Below the pieces are notes generated by a model. That model searched no databases. It saw only the letters and a program-made list of their open reading frames with translations, and had not been told where the DNA came from. Shown in pieces: positions 11,706-26,599 of a stretch of 64,000 nt of DNA. The stretch comes from Stomoxys calcitrans (taxonomy: Eukaryota; Arthropoda; Insecta; Diptera; Muscidae): contig NC_081553.1 in NCBI RefSeq assembly GCF_963082655.1, forward strand, positions 47,365,527-47,429,526. Reading direction: 5' to 3'. Within the stretch, counting starts at the first letter, position 1. The number at the start of each line of letters is the position of its first letter. A program made the translations under genes and the position numbers.

Positions 11706-11922
11706 AGGAAACTGTCCAAAGTTTCAGCTCAATATCTCCATTTTCAAAGACTGTTGCGTGATTTCAACAGTCAGACGAACGGACATGGCTAGATGGTCTT
11801 AGATTTTCACGATGATCAAGAATATATATACGTTATAGGTTCGGAAATTTATATTTCTATGTGTTACAAACGGAATGACAAAATGAATATACCCCCATCC
11901 TTCGGTGGTGGGTATAAAAATG
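11706..11922 (+). mobile_element. DINE-1/mini-me-like tail, type B
   Basis: Only the type B tail is present: 'gctcaatatctccatttt' (11727), 'cggacatggctagatgg', 'tcggaaatttatatttc' and the terminal 'catccttcggtggtgggta'. It lies immediately downstream of another tail, a tail-to-tail tandem order seen several times in this window. Confidence 0.65.
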
Positions 11923-12012
11923 ATTGAATCAATTAATTTTTTAATTGGAAATTGCCAAAAATTTCAATTACAATAGTAATTAAAACAAAATCCATCTCCG
12001 AACTTAGCCTGC

Positions 12013-12220
12013 CTATGAACAAAACAAGTCAGAGCGTGCTAAGTTCAGCCGGGCCGAATCTTATATACACTCCACCATGGACTATGCATCTGTCGAGTTC
12101 TTTGCGCAGTATCTCATTTTAGGCAATCAAAGAATAATGAATATGTACGGAGGAGGAGATGGAGCTATATCAAGTAATAGTCCGATTTGGGGCTCAAGAA
12201 GCAAAATCGGATTTTGTTAA
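12013..12220 (+). mobile_element. DINE-1/mini-me-like 5' end only
   Basis: 'gtgctaagttcagccgggcc' (12037) and 'actccaccatggactatgc' mark a family 5' end, followed by half a type A monomer ending in 'ggctcaagaagcaaaatcgg'. No tail follows; the AT-rich shell sequence resumes at about 12220. Confidence 0.65.
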
Positions 12221-12302
12221 AAGTGATTGATTCAATTAATTTTTTTATTAAAAATATTTTCATTTTCAATTAAATTTTTAATTGACTTTTTTTCAGTGTA
12301 GG

Positions 12303-13939
<1,637 letters not shown>

Positions 13940-13941
13940 AG

Positions 13942-15544
13942 CAAACAAGTAAAAAGGCGTTAAGTTCGACCGGGCCGAACTTTGGATACCCACCACCTCG
14001 GGTATATATGTAAACCACCTTTCATCACAATCCGGTGAAAATTGGATACCTTTTGTCCCATAACAGTTATATCGAAATATGTTCCGATTTGGACCAAATA
14101 CTAATAAGTACAGTAGCTTTGTCTAAAAATAAACCGATATGAACCATATACGACACGGATGTCGAAAAGGCTAACATAAGTCACTATGTAAAATTTCAGT
14201 GAAATCGCCTTTTATGGGGCCAAGACTTTAAATTGAGATATCGGCCCACATGACACCTATATCCAAATCTGGACCGATCTGGGCCAAATTGCAGAAGTAT
14301 GTCGAGGGGGTTAACACGACTCACTGTCTCAAATTTCAGCGACATCGGACAATAAATGCGCATTTTATGGCCCCAAAACCTAAAACCGAGAGATCGGTCT
14401 ATATGGCAGCTATATCCAAATCTGGACCGATCTGTGCCATATTGCAAATGCATCTCAATGGGCTTAACATAACTCACTGTCCCAAATTTCGGCGACATCG
14501 GACAATAAATGCGCCTTTTATGGGCCCAAAACTTTAAATCAAGAAATCGGTCTATATGGCAGCTATATCCAAATCTGATCCGATCTGGGCCAAATCGAAG
14601 ATAGATGTCGAAGGGCCTAACATAACTCACTGTCCCAAATTTCGTCAAAATCGGATAATAAATGTGGCTTTTATGGGTCTAAGACCCAAAATCGGAGGAT
14701 CGGTCTATATGGCAGCTATAACCAAATCTGGACCGTTCTGTTCCAAATTGGCGAAGGACGTCGAAGGGCCTCAAACAAAAATTTTTCCCAAATTTCAGCC
14801 AAATCGGATAATAAATGTGGCTTTTATGGGCCTATCACTTTAAATCGGAGGATCGGTCTATATGGCAGCTATATCCAAATCTGGACCGATCTGGGCCAAA
14901 TTAAAGAAGTATGTCAGAGGGCGCAACACAACTTGCTGTCCCAAATTTCAGCAAAATCGGATAATAAATGTGGCTTTTATGGGCTCAAGACCCTAAATCG
15001 GAGGATCGGTCTATATGGCAGCTATATCCAAATCTAGACTGATCTGGGTCAAATTATGGCTTTTATGGGCCCAAGACCCTAAATCGTCAGATCGGTCTAT
15101 ATGGCAGCTATATCCAAATCTGGACCGATCTAGGCCAAATTGACGAAGGATGTCGAAGGGCCTAACACAACTCACGGTCCCAAATTTCAGCAAAATCGGA
15201 TAATAAATGTGGCTTTTATGGGCCTAAGACCCTAAATCGGCGGATCGGTCTATATGGGGGCTATATCAAGATATAGTCCGATATAGCCCATCTTCGAACT
15301 TAACCTGCTTATGGACAAAAAATAAATCTGTGCAAAGTTTCAGCTCAATATCTCTATTTTTAAAGACTGTAGCGTGATTTCAACAGACAGACGGACAGAC
15401 GGACGGACATGTCTAGATCGTGTTAGATTTTTACGCTGATCAAGAATACATATACTTTATAGGGTCGGAAATGGATATTTCGATGTGTTGCAAACGGAAT
15501 GACAAAATGAATATACCCCCATCCTTCGGTGGTGGGTATAATTA
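13942..15544 (+). mobile_element. DINE-1/mini-me-like element, complete, type B array, in slou intron
   Basis: The 5' end 'gttcgaccgggccgaac' (13963) is followed by 'acccaccacctcgggtata'. Monomer word 'atatggcagc' recurs at 14401, 14554, 14707, 14860 and 15013, every step exactly 153. The tail has 'gctcaatatctctatttt', 'acggacagacggacggacat' (15390), the core 'gtctagatcgtg' and the terminal 'catccttcggtggtgggta' (15520). The 5' 'acccaccacc' and 3' 'ggtggtgggt' are inverted repeats of each other. No protein is encoded; open frames on both strands (14196-14648, 14556-14843) follow the 51-codon period. Confidence 0.85.
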
Positions 15545-16226
15545 GATCAAGTTCAAATAAATTAAGTTTTTCAGTTCATTCGGATAAGAATTGCGGTTTG
15601 TAGGGGCTCAAGAAGCAAAATCGGGAGATAGGTTTATATGGGAGCTGCATCAAGCTATTGATCGATTTAGACCATATTAAAAACGCATGTTGAAGCCCAA
15701 GCCGTTGTACAAAATTTCTGCCAAATCGAATGAGAATTACGCTCTCTAGAGGGCGTAAGTCTCCAAGATCCCAGATTGGTTTATATGGCAGAGATATCAA
15801 GTTAAGTACCGATTTGCGCCATACCGAATTACGCCCTCTAGAGGGCGTAATTCGTAATGCTTAGCACAGTTATTGGAAGTCATAACAAAACACCTCATGC
15901 AAAATTTCAGCCAAATTGTCCGCTCAATTGGCTCAAGAAGTCAGGATCCAAGATCGGTTTATATTACAGCTATATCAGATTTTGAACCGCTTTGAATCAT
16001 ACCTAATACAGTTGTTAAAAGTGATACCAAAACACAACGTGAAAATTTTCAGTTAAATCGGACAAGAATTGCGTCCTCTAGAGGCTCAAGAAGTCAATAT
16101 CCAAGATCGGTTTTCATGGCATCTATATCAAAACATGGACCGATTTGGCCCATTTACAAACCCAACCGTGTTAGAAACAGAATGGCGATATTAGTATACC
16201 CCCATCCTATGGTGGAGGGTATAAAA
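15545..16226 (+). mobile_element. DINE-1/mini-me-like element, type A, truncated both ends inside
   Basis: Four type A monomers ('gccctctagagggcgtaa' occurs twice, at 15740 and 15834) end in 'caaacccaaccgtg' and jump straight to the terminal 'cccccatcctatggtgg' hairpin (16200). The core and (GGAC)n block are deleted, and the 5' palindrome is missing. Confidence 0.7.
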
Positions 16227-16261
16227 ATTTAGAATAACATTTTTAACTAAAAATCTAAACA

Positions 16262-18240
<1,979 letters not shown>

Positions 18241-18850
18241 AATTGCAAGATGCAACATAAATTGTTGCAAATAATGGAAATGCGAAAATTTCGAGGGCAA
18301 ATAAAGGATTAGAAAAATATCCTTTATCTCAAAAAAAAAAATGTGATGATAATTGTAAAAAAAAAAGAAAAACCAAAAAATTCCATAACAAAAAGAAAAT
18401 TGTTTAAATTCATTAAAAAATAAAAAAATAAAAAAAACTACCAAATTCAAAAAAAAGGGTCTGTGCAATTTGTATATCACCCATTATGCTGCAAACCTTT
18501 GTCCTGTACAGTTTGATATTTGTCAATTAAAAGAAGAAAAATGCCACTGAACTTTTAACCAACCAACAGCACATTAAAGTCCTTTGTGTTTGCTTGTTTT
18601 GTAAATAGGCCTTCAAGTTAAGTTATGTAACAAAGTTTTGTTGTATATTTTATTGAATTACTTTCTATTTTATTACCATTATTATTTTTAAGATAACCCA
18701 AATGAGAAATTAGACATATATATAGAAATTGTAAATGTTTGCCATTACATTTAGTTTTGTAACATAGCATTACCAATACCAAGATGATGCATTGGAAGCC
18801 AAAGAAAATCAAAATCATTATTAATTAAACAAATAAAGCAAATAAATTTT
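18241..18850 (+). other. slou: slou 3' UTR with poly(A) signals
   Basis: A-rich unique sequence. Best polyadenylation candidates are two AATAAA hexamers at 18832-18837 and 18841-18846; earlier AATAAA words occur in the A-rich stretch near 18419. Which is used cannot be told from sequence alone. Confidence 0.55.
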
Positions 18851-19026
18851 AAGCATTAATGAAAATTAACACATGGAGTTTCATTATTTGGTTCACAAAG
18901 GGAAGTTTACATCATAGGCCTGAGACAAGTCATTTCTCAATGATGAATTTTCCAACGAAGACTATGTTGTAATGATTGATGGAGGGGAAGACATATTCTT
19001 ATGGTTTCACCAGAAGAATTCTTACA

Positions 19027-19251
19027 TTGGGTTGCCCAAAAAGTAATTGCGGTTTTTCATATAGTCGGCGTTGAAAAATTTGTTCACAGCTTGTGACTCT
19101 GTAATTGCATTCTTTCTTCTGTCAGTTATCAGCTGTTACTTTTAGCTTGCTTTAGAAAAAAAGTATATTTGATTAAAGTTCATTCTAAGTTCTATTAAAA
19201 ATGCATTTACTTTCTTTTAAAAAATCCGCAATTACTTTTTGGGCAACCCAA
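19027..19251 (+). mobile_element. Mariner-type MITE, copy 1
   Basis: Terminal repeats 'ttgggttgcccaaaaagtaa' / reverse complement at both ends with 'ttgcgg' next. These ends resemble those of cecropia-type mariners ('aaaagtaattgcggttttt'). 225 bp, no open frame of note. The expected TA duplication is not evident at this copy. Confidence 0.8.
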
Positions 19252-19314
19252 TTGATATGTTACAATGTCTGTAGGTCTAGGAATCGTCTTCTTCTCTTTT
19301 GTCTGTTTTTCTGT

Positions 19315-19514
19315 NNNNNNNNNNNNNNNNNNNNNNNNNNNNNNNNNNNNNNNNNNNNNNNNNNNNNNNNNNNNNNNNNNNNNNNNNNNNNNNNNNNNNN
19401 NNNNNNNNNNNNNNNNNNNNNNNNNNNNNNNNNNNNNNNNNNNNNNNNNNNNNNNNNNNNNNNNNNNNNNNNNNNNNNNNNNNNNNNNNNNNNNNNNNNN
19501 NNNNNNNNNNNNNN
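19315..19514. other. Assembly gap (200 N)
   Basis: Exactly 200 unknown bases. It falls in the left copy of a local duplication, in the stretch matching about 20490-20660 of the right copy. Confidence 0.99.
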
Positions 19515-20089
19515 GCACCGATTTAAGCAAAGTTTTGCATACCTTCTTATGGTACCCCAAAAACACTACATTGCTATAAAATGTTGGGGTCAAATAATCT
19601 GGGGGGACACCCCATCCCAAAACCCACCCGAACGGACATGTTTACCGATTGGGGCAATATGGGTATCAAATGAAAGGTAATTAACAGTGGAGTAGGATTT
19701 TAGTATACAAATGTCACATTTAGTGTCGGGGGGGTCCACCTCCACCCCCAAAAAAGCCCCAAGAGGACACTTTCACCGCTTTGGGGAATATGGGTATCAA
19801 ATGAAAGGTATTTGAGAATAGAGTACGAACTTGGCATTAAAATGTTAACCTAAGTGTCGGGGGGGGGGGGGCCCACCTCCAAAATTACCACCACCAACAG
19901 GACACTTTAACCCGTTTGAGTAATATGGGTATCAAATAAAGGGTATTCAAAAGAAGCATACAAATCTGAGACAAAAAATTATATTTTGGTGTCTGAGGGC
20001 CCACCGCACTACCCAAAACCCGCCAGCAGGACAAATTTACCGATTGGCAGAATATGGGTATCAAACGAAAGATATTTGGAAGCTGAGTA
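19515..20089 (+). repeat. ~130-bp tandem repeat ('tatgggtatcaaatgaaagg' type)
   Basis: 'aatatgggtatc' recurs at 19656, 19787, 19922 and 20051 (steps 131, 135, 129). Units carry 'gtcgggggggg' and 'ccccaaa' blocks. The array runs directly into a reverse transcriptase fragment and may be part of that retrotransposon. Confidence 0.65.
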
Positions 20090-20197
20090 CTCATTTGTTA
20101 TAAGAATTTTGTCCAAGGTTCGAATTATTTCGACATTTCTCAGAGATCGCACTATTCGAGGCCTTATAGATGGGTTCTCATCCAATGAGCACAAATA
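20090..20197 (+). pseudogene. Reverse transcriptase fragment, left copy
   Basis: Encodes 'FLRDRTIRGLIDGFSSNEHK', the stretch that precedes the PQG motif in the right copy at 20831. It is cut by the MITE at 20198. Confidence 0.6.
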
Positions 20198-20432
20198 TGG
20201 GTTGCCCAAAAAGTAATTGCGGATTTTTTCAAATAGTCGGCGTTGACAAATTTTTTCACAGCTTGTGACTCTGTAATTACATTCTTTCTTCTGTCAGTTA
20301 TCAGCTGTTACTTTTAGCTTGCTTTAGAAAAAAAGTGTAAAAAAAGTATATTTGATTAAAGTTCATTCTAAGTGGTATTAAAAATGCATTTACTTTCTTT
20401 TAAAAAATCCGCAATTACTTTTTGGGCAACCA
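20198..20432 (+). mobile_element. Mariner-type MITE, copy 2, with TA duplication
   Basis: 'tgggttgccc...gggcaacca' flanked by TA at 20196-20197 and 20433-20434. 235 bp, same orientation as copy 1. Confidence 0.85.
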
Positions 20433-20830
20433 TAATTACATTGGGCAGCAATAGATATGTTTCAATGTCTGAAGGTCTTCTTCTATTTTGTCTGTTCAAC
20501 TTTGTTTGTCTGTTCCGTATAGACTCAAAAACGGCTGAAGCGATTTCCATGAACTTCTCACAGATGGTATAGTTTGAGCCCCTGGTGTACATTTTTTATC
20601 AGAATGGGGTGGGGCGGACCCTCCCCCTTACCCCAAATTTCAAAAACTCCAGATCTCGGAGATCGGTGCACCGATTTAAGCGAAGTTTTGCATACCTTCT
20701 TATGGCAAACACTACATTGCTATAAAATGTTGGGGTCAAATAATCTGGGGGGACGCCCCATCCCAAAACCCACCCGAACGGACATGTTTACCGATTGCGG
20801 CAATATGGGTATCAAACGAAAGATATTTGG
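20433..20830 (+). repeat. Right copy of the MITE-linked repeat block
   Basis: 'caatgtctgaaggtc' to 'gcgaagttttgcataccttc' to 'atgggtatcaaacgaaagat' parallels 19263-20070, but with a single 130-bp unit instead of four. Confidence 0.65.
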
Positions 20831-21935
20831 AAGCTGGGTACACATCTGTTATAAGAATTTTGTCCAAGGTTCGAATTATTTCGACATTTCTCAGAGATCG
20901 CACTATTCGAGGCGTTATAGATGGGTTCTCATCCAATGAGTACAAATAGACCGCAGTTGTACCCCAGGGCTCTGTTCTTTCTCCTTCTCTTTTTCCTATT
21001 CTCATCAACGATCTGTTGAGTCTGACATCGAATCCGATCTACTCATTAGCGGATGACAGTAATCTCTGTCATTCGTACTCATTCGACCATAGGCCGAGTC
21101 TTCGCGAGATTGAGAACAAGAGGCGGGTTATGGACGATACACTCTGCCAGGATTTGCTGGCCATTTCTGAGTGGGGTCGAATGAATCGGGTAGATTTTAA
21201 TGCACGGAAGACTCAGTGCTGCTTGTTGTTCACACAAACGACTCTCTGACCCGGTCATCTTTGTCTCTCAACGGTGTGGATGTTGAGCAATCAGAAGATC
21301 TTGATGTTCTGGACATGAAAATACAAAATGATGTCCGTTGGGCTAAACATGTATTTGAGGTGTCGAAAGAAGCATTCAAGTGTTTAGGCTTCCTTAAATG
21401 GTGTAAGAATTACTTCACTCCGTACGATCTTCTAACATCTACACCACTTTCATTAGACCGAAAATGGAGTACAGCTCACATGTATGGGCTGGAACTTCAA
21501 AATCATCCCTGGAGCTACAGGACCGTGTACAGAAGAGAGCGATGGCGTTGATTGGGGACAGTGAGGTATCCAACTCTATTGCCTCCCATCTCATCATTGT
21601 CGCAATGTGGGTTGTTTGGCGCTGTTCTATCGGTACTTTCATGGTGTGTGTTCGTCTGATATTCGTCTTCTTATTCCTGATGTAAAGATGTATGTCAGGG
21701 ATACTAGACATTCTAGGAACTCACACCCGTTTGTAATTGTTTGACCAGCGGACCGCACAATGCATTATAGAGAGAATTCTTATTTTGCCCGAAACGTTCG
21801 TATGTGGAATCGATATCCAAAGATTTAAGACAAATGTCAATAAACCCTGCATCCTTTTCCCCCTCCAATTACTAATTTCCTCTCGCCAACGCAATGCACT
21901 GCATTGATAGGGGACATCCCCTGCGTGTTGGCTGA
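20831..21935 (+). pseudogene. Decayed non-LTR reverse transcriptase, 3' half
   Basis: Shifting frames encode the 3' half of a non-LTR polymerase. 'VVPQGSVLSPSLF' (about 20957-20995) is the PQG motif region; 'LADDS' (21046-21060) is the catalytic ADD box with Leu for the usual Phe/Tyr; 'DFNARKTQCCLL' and 'RPKMEY..HVWAG' follow. The C-terminal part ('MHYRENSYFARNVRMWN') ends near 21900. At least three frameshifts and several stops break it. A CR1/Jockey-type origin is likely, but the clade is not assigned. Confidence 0.8.
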
Positions 21936-21974
21936 CAGAAAAAAAAGAGAAGAGAGATAGACCCATTGATAAGT

Positions 21975-22885
21975 TTATGGCTATGTCCATCTGTCTGTCC
22001 GTCTATCCGTCCATGTTCATTTGTGTACAAACCACAGGTAACAATTTTTGTCCGATCGTCTTTAAATTTGGCACAGACATATTTATAGGCTTAGAAACGA
22101 AGTTTATTGAAATTGGAAAAAATCGGTTCAGATTTGGATATAGCTCCCATATATATGTTCGACCGATTTTTAGTAATAATACAATAAAATGGTCATTTGT
22201 TAACCGATTCTCTCGAAATTTTTCAGGAAGGATTTTCTTCTGACTCTCAATATCACTGGTGAATTTCTTAGAAATCTGCCCAGATTTAGATATAGCTGTC
22301 ATATATGTATTGGGTTGCCCAAAAAGTAATTGCGGATTTTTTAAAAGAAAGTAAATGCATTTTTAATAAAATTTAGAATGAACTTTAATCAAATATGCTT
22401 TTTTTACACTTTTTTTCTAAAGCAAGCTAAAATTAACAGTTGATAACTGACAGAAGAAAGAATGCAATTACAGAGTCACAAGCTGTGAAAAATTTGTCAA
22501 TGGCGACTATATGAAAAATCCGCAATTACTTTTTGGGCAACCTATATGGCCCAATTTTCACTCCTAGAGACACTGCAAGCGCATTTATTGACCAATCTTG
22601 CAAAAATTTTGCACAACGCTTTCCTCGACAACTAAAACAATATCTACGAAGTTTGCTCGAAATCGGTTCAGATTTTGATATAGCTCCCATGTATATGTAC
22701 GTAAGATTTTTGTCATTTGCCAACCGTAGTTGTGATACGGATTGTTTACTTACCCCTCTGAAATCATCCGGCGAGGTCCATCAAAATTGGTTCAGAATAA
22801 GATATAGCTCCCACTTGATACTTATAGGGTAGGTATAGAATTTTATACAGTCGGCACCGCCCGACTTTTGCCTTTCCTTACTGGT
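21975..22885 (-). mobile_element. DINE-1/mini-me-like element, type C, minus strand
   Basis: Left edge 'tggctatgtccatctgtctg' is the core plus GTCY stretch; the array carries type C words ('ggttcagatttggatatagc', 'aaccgattctctcgaaat'). The far end 'ggcaccgcccgacttttgcc' (22855) differs from the GGCCGGGCC palindrome and matches the end at about 44478 ('accaaagtcgggcggggtcg'), so type C uses its own 5' end. A MITE interrupts it. Confidence 0.7.
22310..22542 (-). mobile_element. Mariner-type MITE, copy 3
   Basis: TA (22308-22309), then 'ttgggttgcccaaaaagtaa', and the far end 'gggcaacc' followed by TA at 22543. The last two terminal bases are lost. It is inserted in the type C element, orientation opposite to copies 1 and 2. 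Confidence 0.85.
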
Positions 22886-23804
22886 TTTTCAATAAAATCT
22901 CCTAGAATTTAAATGACAAGTCCCGAGTTTCGATCATATGCTCTCTATAGTCAATTGTGGGACATGGTCATACTTTTGGGCTTTCCATCCTTCAGTCCTT
23001 CGGTCGATTCAACACCTATTTTGCTTCTAAAATCAAACCTTCCCATAATTCAAAGTCCTGGCATTTTTTTTTACCTCTCCTCCTCTTCTAACACTCTAAA
23101 TCCCTGTCTCAAAATCCATCTATCCCCTCCCAGCCATTTGCCCATTGATGTTTGTGGTCAAGTCCTGTTTGGTGGTGTGTCAAATAAGCCGCTTATGAAA
23201 TTTTATTCATTCACATTCACTTTCACATAATTGGATGTTTGTTGCCATTCTGACCCCCGCTGCTTTTTGCAGCATTTGGTTGAGTGTGCGAGTATTTTTC
23301 ATTTCAGTAAGTCTATGCATACCATTTTGTGTATTGTCCTCCCACTTTCAGGGGTGAAAGAAATCCAAAGGAACAAAGAATATTTTATACGAGTACATTT
23401 TTTTGGGGGGGTGGGGGAAACTGTATGGCTAAGTCTTGTGTATGTGTCTGCGTCTGCCGACAAGAGCAATTTTAAAATTTTCCACTCGACTTACTTTCTG
23501 TTGTCAAACAATTTGGCCATTTTTATTAAACAGATAATTTCGCCTTGATGCCAAATTGCAATTATAAATGTGTCTGCAATAATCATTTGACGCTGTATTA
23601 TCTGTTTTGTTAAGGAATTCAAAAGAAGGAATGAAAAGATTTATATAACAATTATGGAAAGAAGAGAAGTGGAGTGGAGACAACAATCATCTGACGACTG
23701 ATAAAATAAACAAATGGGTCTGGAGATATTTGTAGACCAAATTATTCAGTGATATATTAGCGAAAGAGCACAGTTAAGGACAATATTTGAAACGTTAAAA
23801 ACGT
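22886..23804. other. Unique island, no gene seen
   Basis: A 105-codon frame (22913-23230) and another (23231-23548) have no start context, domain or codon pattern that suggests coding. G run at 23404-23415. I see no repeat shared with the window. Confidence 0.45.
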
Positions 23805-25011
23805 AACAAGCCAAAAAGCCATTAAGTTCAGCCGGGCCGAACTTTGGATACCCACCACCTCGGGTATATATGTAAACCCCCTTTCGCCACAATCCGATGA
23901 AAATTGGATAACTTATGCCCCAAAATTCGGCACAGGCATTGAGTGGTCAAATGAATATAAGTCACTACTGAATTTTGTATTTCAAATTTCAAAAAAATCG
24001 GATAATAAAGCTTCAGACCCTTAACCGACATATTGGTCTATATGGCAGCTATATCTAAATACAGTCCAATTTTTACCATATTTGGGTGGGATGGCAGGTG
24101 GCCTCAAATTTCAGTGAAATTGAATGAAAAATAATGATTTTATGGGCTTTAGACCCTTCAGCGGGAGATCGGTCTATATGGCAGCTATATCTAAATATAG
24201 TCCGATCCAAACCATATTTGGGGCGTATGTCGGGAGACCTAAAACTACCAACTGTTTCCAATTTCAGCGAAATCGGGTAATAAATAGGGCTTTGATGGGC
24301 TTCAGATCCTTTATCGGCAGATCGGTCTATATGGCAGCTATATCTAAATATTGCCCGATATTAACTATATTTGGATTAGATGTTGGCAGGCCTAAAAATA
24401 CTCACTGTTTAAAATTTCAGCGATATCGGATAACAAATAAACATTTTATGTGCTTCAGACCCTTTATCGAGAGATCGGTCTATATGACAGCTATATCTAA
24501 ATATAGTCCGATCCAAACCATATTTGGGGCGTATGTCGGGAGACCTAAAACTACCAACTGTTTCCAATTTCAGCGAAATCGGATAATAAATAGGGCTTTT
24601 ATGGGCTTCAGACCCTTTATCGGCAGATCGGTCTATATGGCAGCTATATCAAAATATAATCCAATCTAAACCATATTGGGGTCAGATGTTGGTATGCCTA
24701 AAACTACTCACTGCTTTAAATTTCAGCAAAATATCGGGAGATCGGTCAATATGGCAGCTATATCTCAATATAGTCCGCTCTGAACCATATTTAGGTCAGA
24801 TGTTGGGAGACTTAAAATAACCCACTGCCTAAAATATCAGCAAGATCGGGTAATAAATAAAGCTGATGTGGTCTTCAGACCCTTTTTCGGGAAATCGGTC
24901 TATATGGCAGATATATCTAAATATAGTGCAATCGGAACCATGTTTGGGTCGGATGTCGGGAGGCCTAAAACTACTCACTGTTTAAAATTTCAGCAAAATC
25001 GAATGAAAATC
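23805..25011 (+). mobile_element. DINE-1/mini-me-like element, type B' array, no tail
   Basis: 5' end 'gttcagccgggccgaac' (23827) with 'acccaccacctcgggtata'. The array has words 'ctaaatatagtccgatc' and 'ggcttcagaccctttatcgg'. It stops without a tail where the next 5' end starts at 25012. Confidence 0.8.
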
Positions 25012-25996
25012 AAGTAAGAGCGTGCTAACTTTGGCCAGGCCGAATCTAATATCCCCTCCACCATGGATCGCATTTGTCGAGTTCTATGCGCAGTATCTCT
25101 TTTTAAGCAAACAAAGAATATTGAAAAAGAACTGTTATGCTATTGAAGCTATATCAAGTTATGATCCAATTCGCACCATAAATGAATGTAGAAGTCATTG
25201 CGTAATATTTCAGTTCATTCGGATAAGAATTGCGCTTTGTAGGGACTCAAAAAGCATAATCGGGAAATCGGTTTATGTGGGAGCTGAATTAAGCTATTAC
25301 TCGATTCAGACCATATTATTTACGTATGTTGAAGGTGTCCTCTAGAGGCTTAAGAAGTCCAGATCCTAGATCGGTTTATATGGCAGCTATATCAGTTCAT
25401 GTAGCGATTTGCGCCATACTTAGCACAGTTATTGAAAGTCATAACAAAACACTACGGGCAAAATTTCAGCCAAGTCGGATGAGCATTACGTGCTCTATTG
25501 GCTCAAGAAGTCAAGATCAAAGATCGGTTTATATGACAGCTATACTAAATTATAAACCGATTTGATTCATACTTAGCGCAGTTGTTGGAAGTGACACCAA
25601 AACACCACGTGCAACATATCAGTCAAATCGTGCAAAATTTCGGTCAAATTGTATAAGAATTTCGCCCCCTAGAGGCTCTAGAAGTCAAGACCCAAGATCG
25701 GTTTATATGGCAGCTACATCAAAATATGGACCGATTTGGCCCATTTACAATCCCAACCGACCTACAGAAATAAAAACTATTTGTGCAAAATTTCTAGGGG
25801 CTAACTTTACTCCTTCGAAAGTTAGCGAGCGTGCTTTCGACAGACAGACGGACGAACGGACATGGCTAGATCGACTTAAAATGACATGACGATCAAGAAT
25901 ATATACACTTTATAGAGTCTTAGACGCCTATTTCGAGTTGTGACCAACAGAATGACGAAATTAGTATACCCCCATCTTATGGTGGAGGGTATGAAA
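25012..25996 (+). mobile_element. DINE-1/mini-me-like element, type A, complete
   Basis: 5' end 'gctaactttggccaggccg' (25022), about five monomers, tail 'gacagacagacggacgaacg' (25841), core 'gacatggctagatcgactt' and terminal 'cccccatcttatggtgg' (25969). Confidence 0.8.
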
Positions 25997-26312
25997 ATTC
26001 AGCCAAATCTGACAAAAATTGCGGCTTCCAGGGGCTCAAGAAGTTAAATCGTGAAATCGGTTTTTATGAAAGCTATATTCAACTCTGAACCTTTATGGCC
26101 CATTTGCAATCCCCAATGGCATCAATATAAAGTATCTGTGCAAAATGTCATGCGGCTAGCTTTTCGCGTTCGACTGCTATCGTGATTTCGACAGACGTAC
26201 GGACGGGCGGACATGGCTAGTTGGACTTAGAATGTCGAGACGATCTAGAATATATACACTTTATGGGGTCCGAGATCAATATTTCGAGGTGTTACAAATG
26301 GAATGACTAGAT
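25997..26312 (+). mobile_element. DINE-1/mini-me-like type A tail
   Basis: One monomer plus tail ('gacgggcggacatggctagt', 'atttcgaggtgttacaaatg'). It is cut at 'gactagattatt', just before the terminal hairpin, by the inverted-repeat element at 26324. Confidence 0.7.
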
Positions 26313-26323
26313 TATTAGAGAAA

Positions 26324-26594
26324 TGTGAGAACGGGTAGAGATATCTCTTTGAAATTTGGAATGGTTAGAGCTGAGGTGTTAGCGAGATCGTGTGCATCCA
26401 GCAAAAAAATCGGAATCGAACCACAAACAAAGATTTGCAAGCCCCAACAACTTTTCAAATAGTGAGGTGACCAATTTTAAGGGTCTGCCAAAAACTGCCC
26501 GGACAACCTAGGGCCTTGAAATTTATAGCACAATCTTCCTAACACCTCAGCTCTAACCATTTCAAATTTCAAGGAGATTTATCCCGTTATCACA
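26324..26594. mobile_element. MITE with long terminal inverted repeats
   Basis: Both ends read inward 'tgtga.aacggg' and continue through 'aaatggttagagctgaggtg' to 'ttag', about 60 bp of inverted repeat around a ~130-bp centre. No coding frame. Flanks do not show a clear target duplication. It sits in the tail of a 153-bp-family element. Confidence 0.7.
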
Positions 26595-26599
26595 CGGCA

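Larger units (their letters stand above)
9911..12302. mobile_element. AT-rich terminal-repeat shell split by nested elements
   Basis: The left edge 'ctacacagaaaaaaaa' (9911) and the right edge, which reads inward 'ctacactgaaaaaaag' (from 12302), form short inverted ends. Inside, both sides carry 'attgattcaattaat' words (9950, 12227, also 11931). The middle, 10030-12220, is made of 153-bp-family elements. The simplest reading is a small AT-rich MITE opened up by later insertions. I could not find a target duplication, so the boundaries are tentative. Confidence 0.45.

Noticed and set aside
22913..23548. Two 105-codon open frames as a gene
   Set aside because: No domain, signal or conserved pattern; low-complexity Ser/Pro/Phe content fits pyrimidine-rich intergenic DNA.
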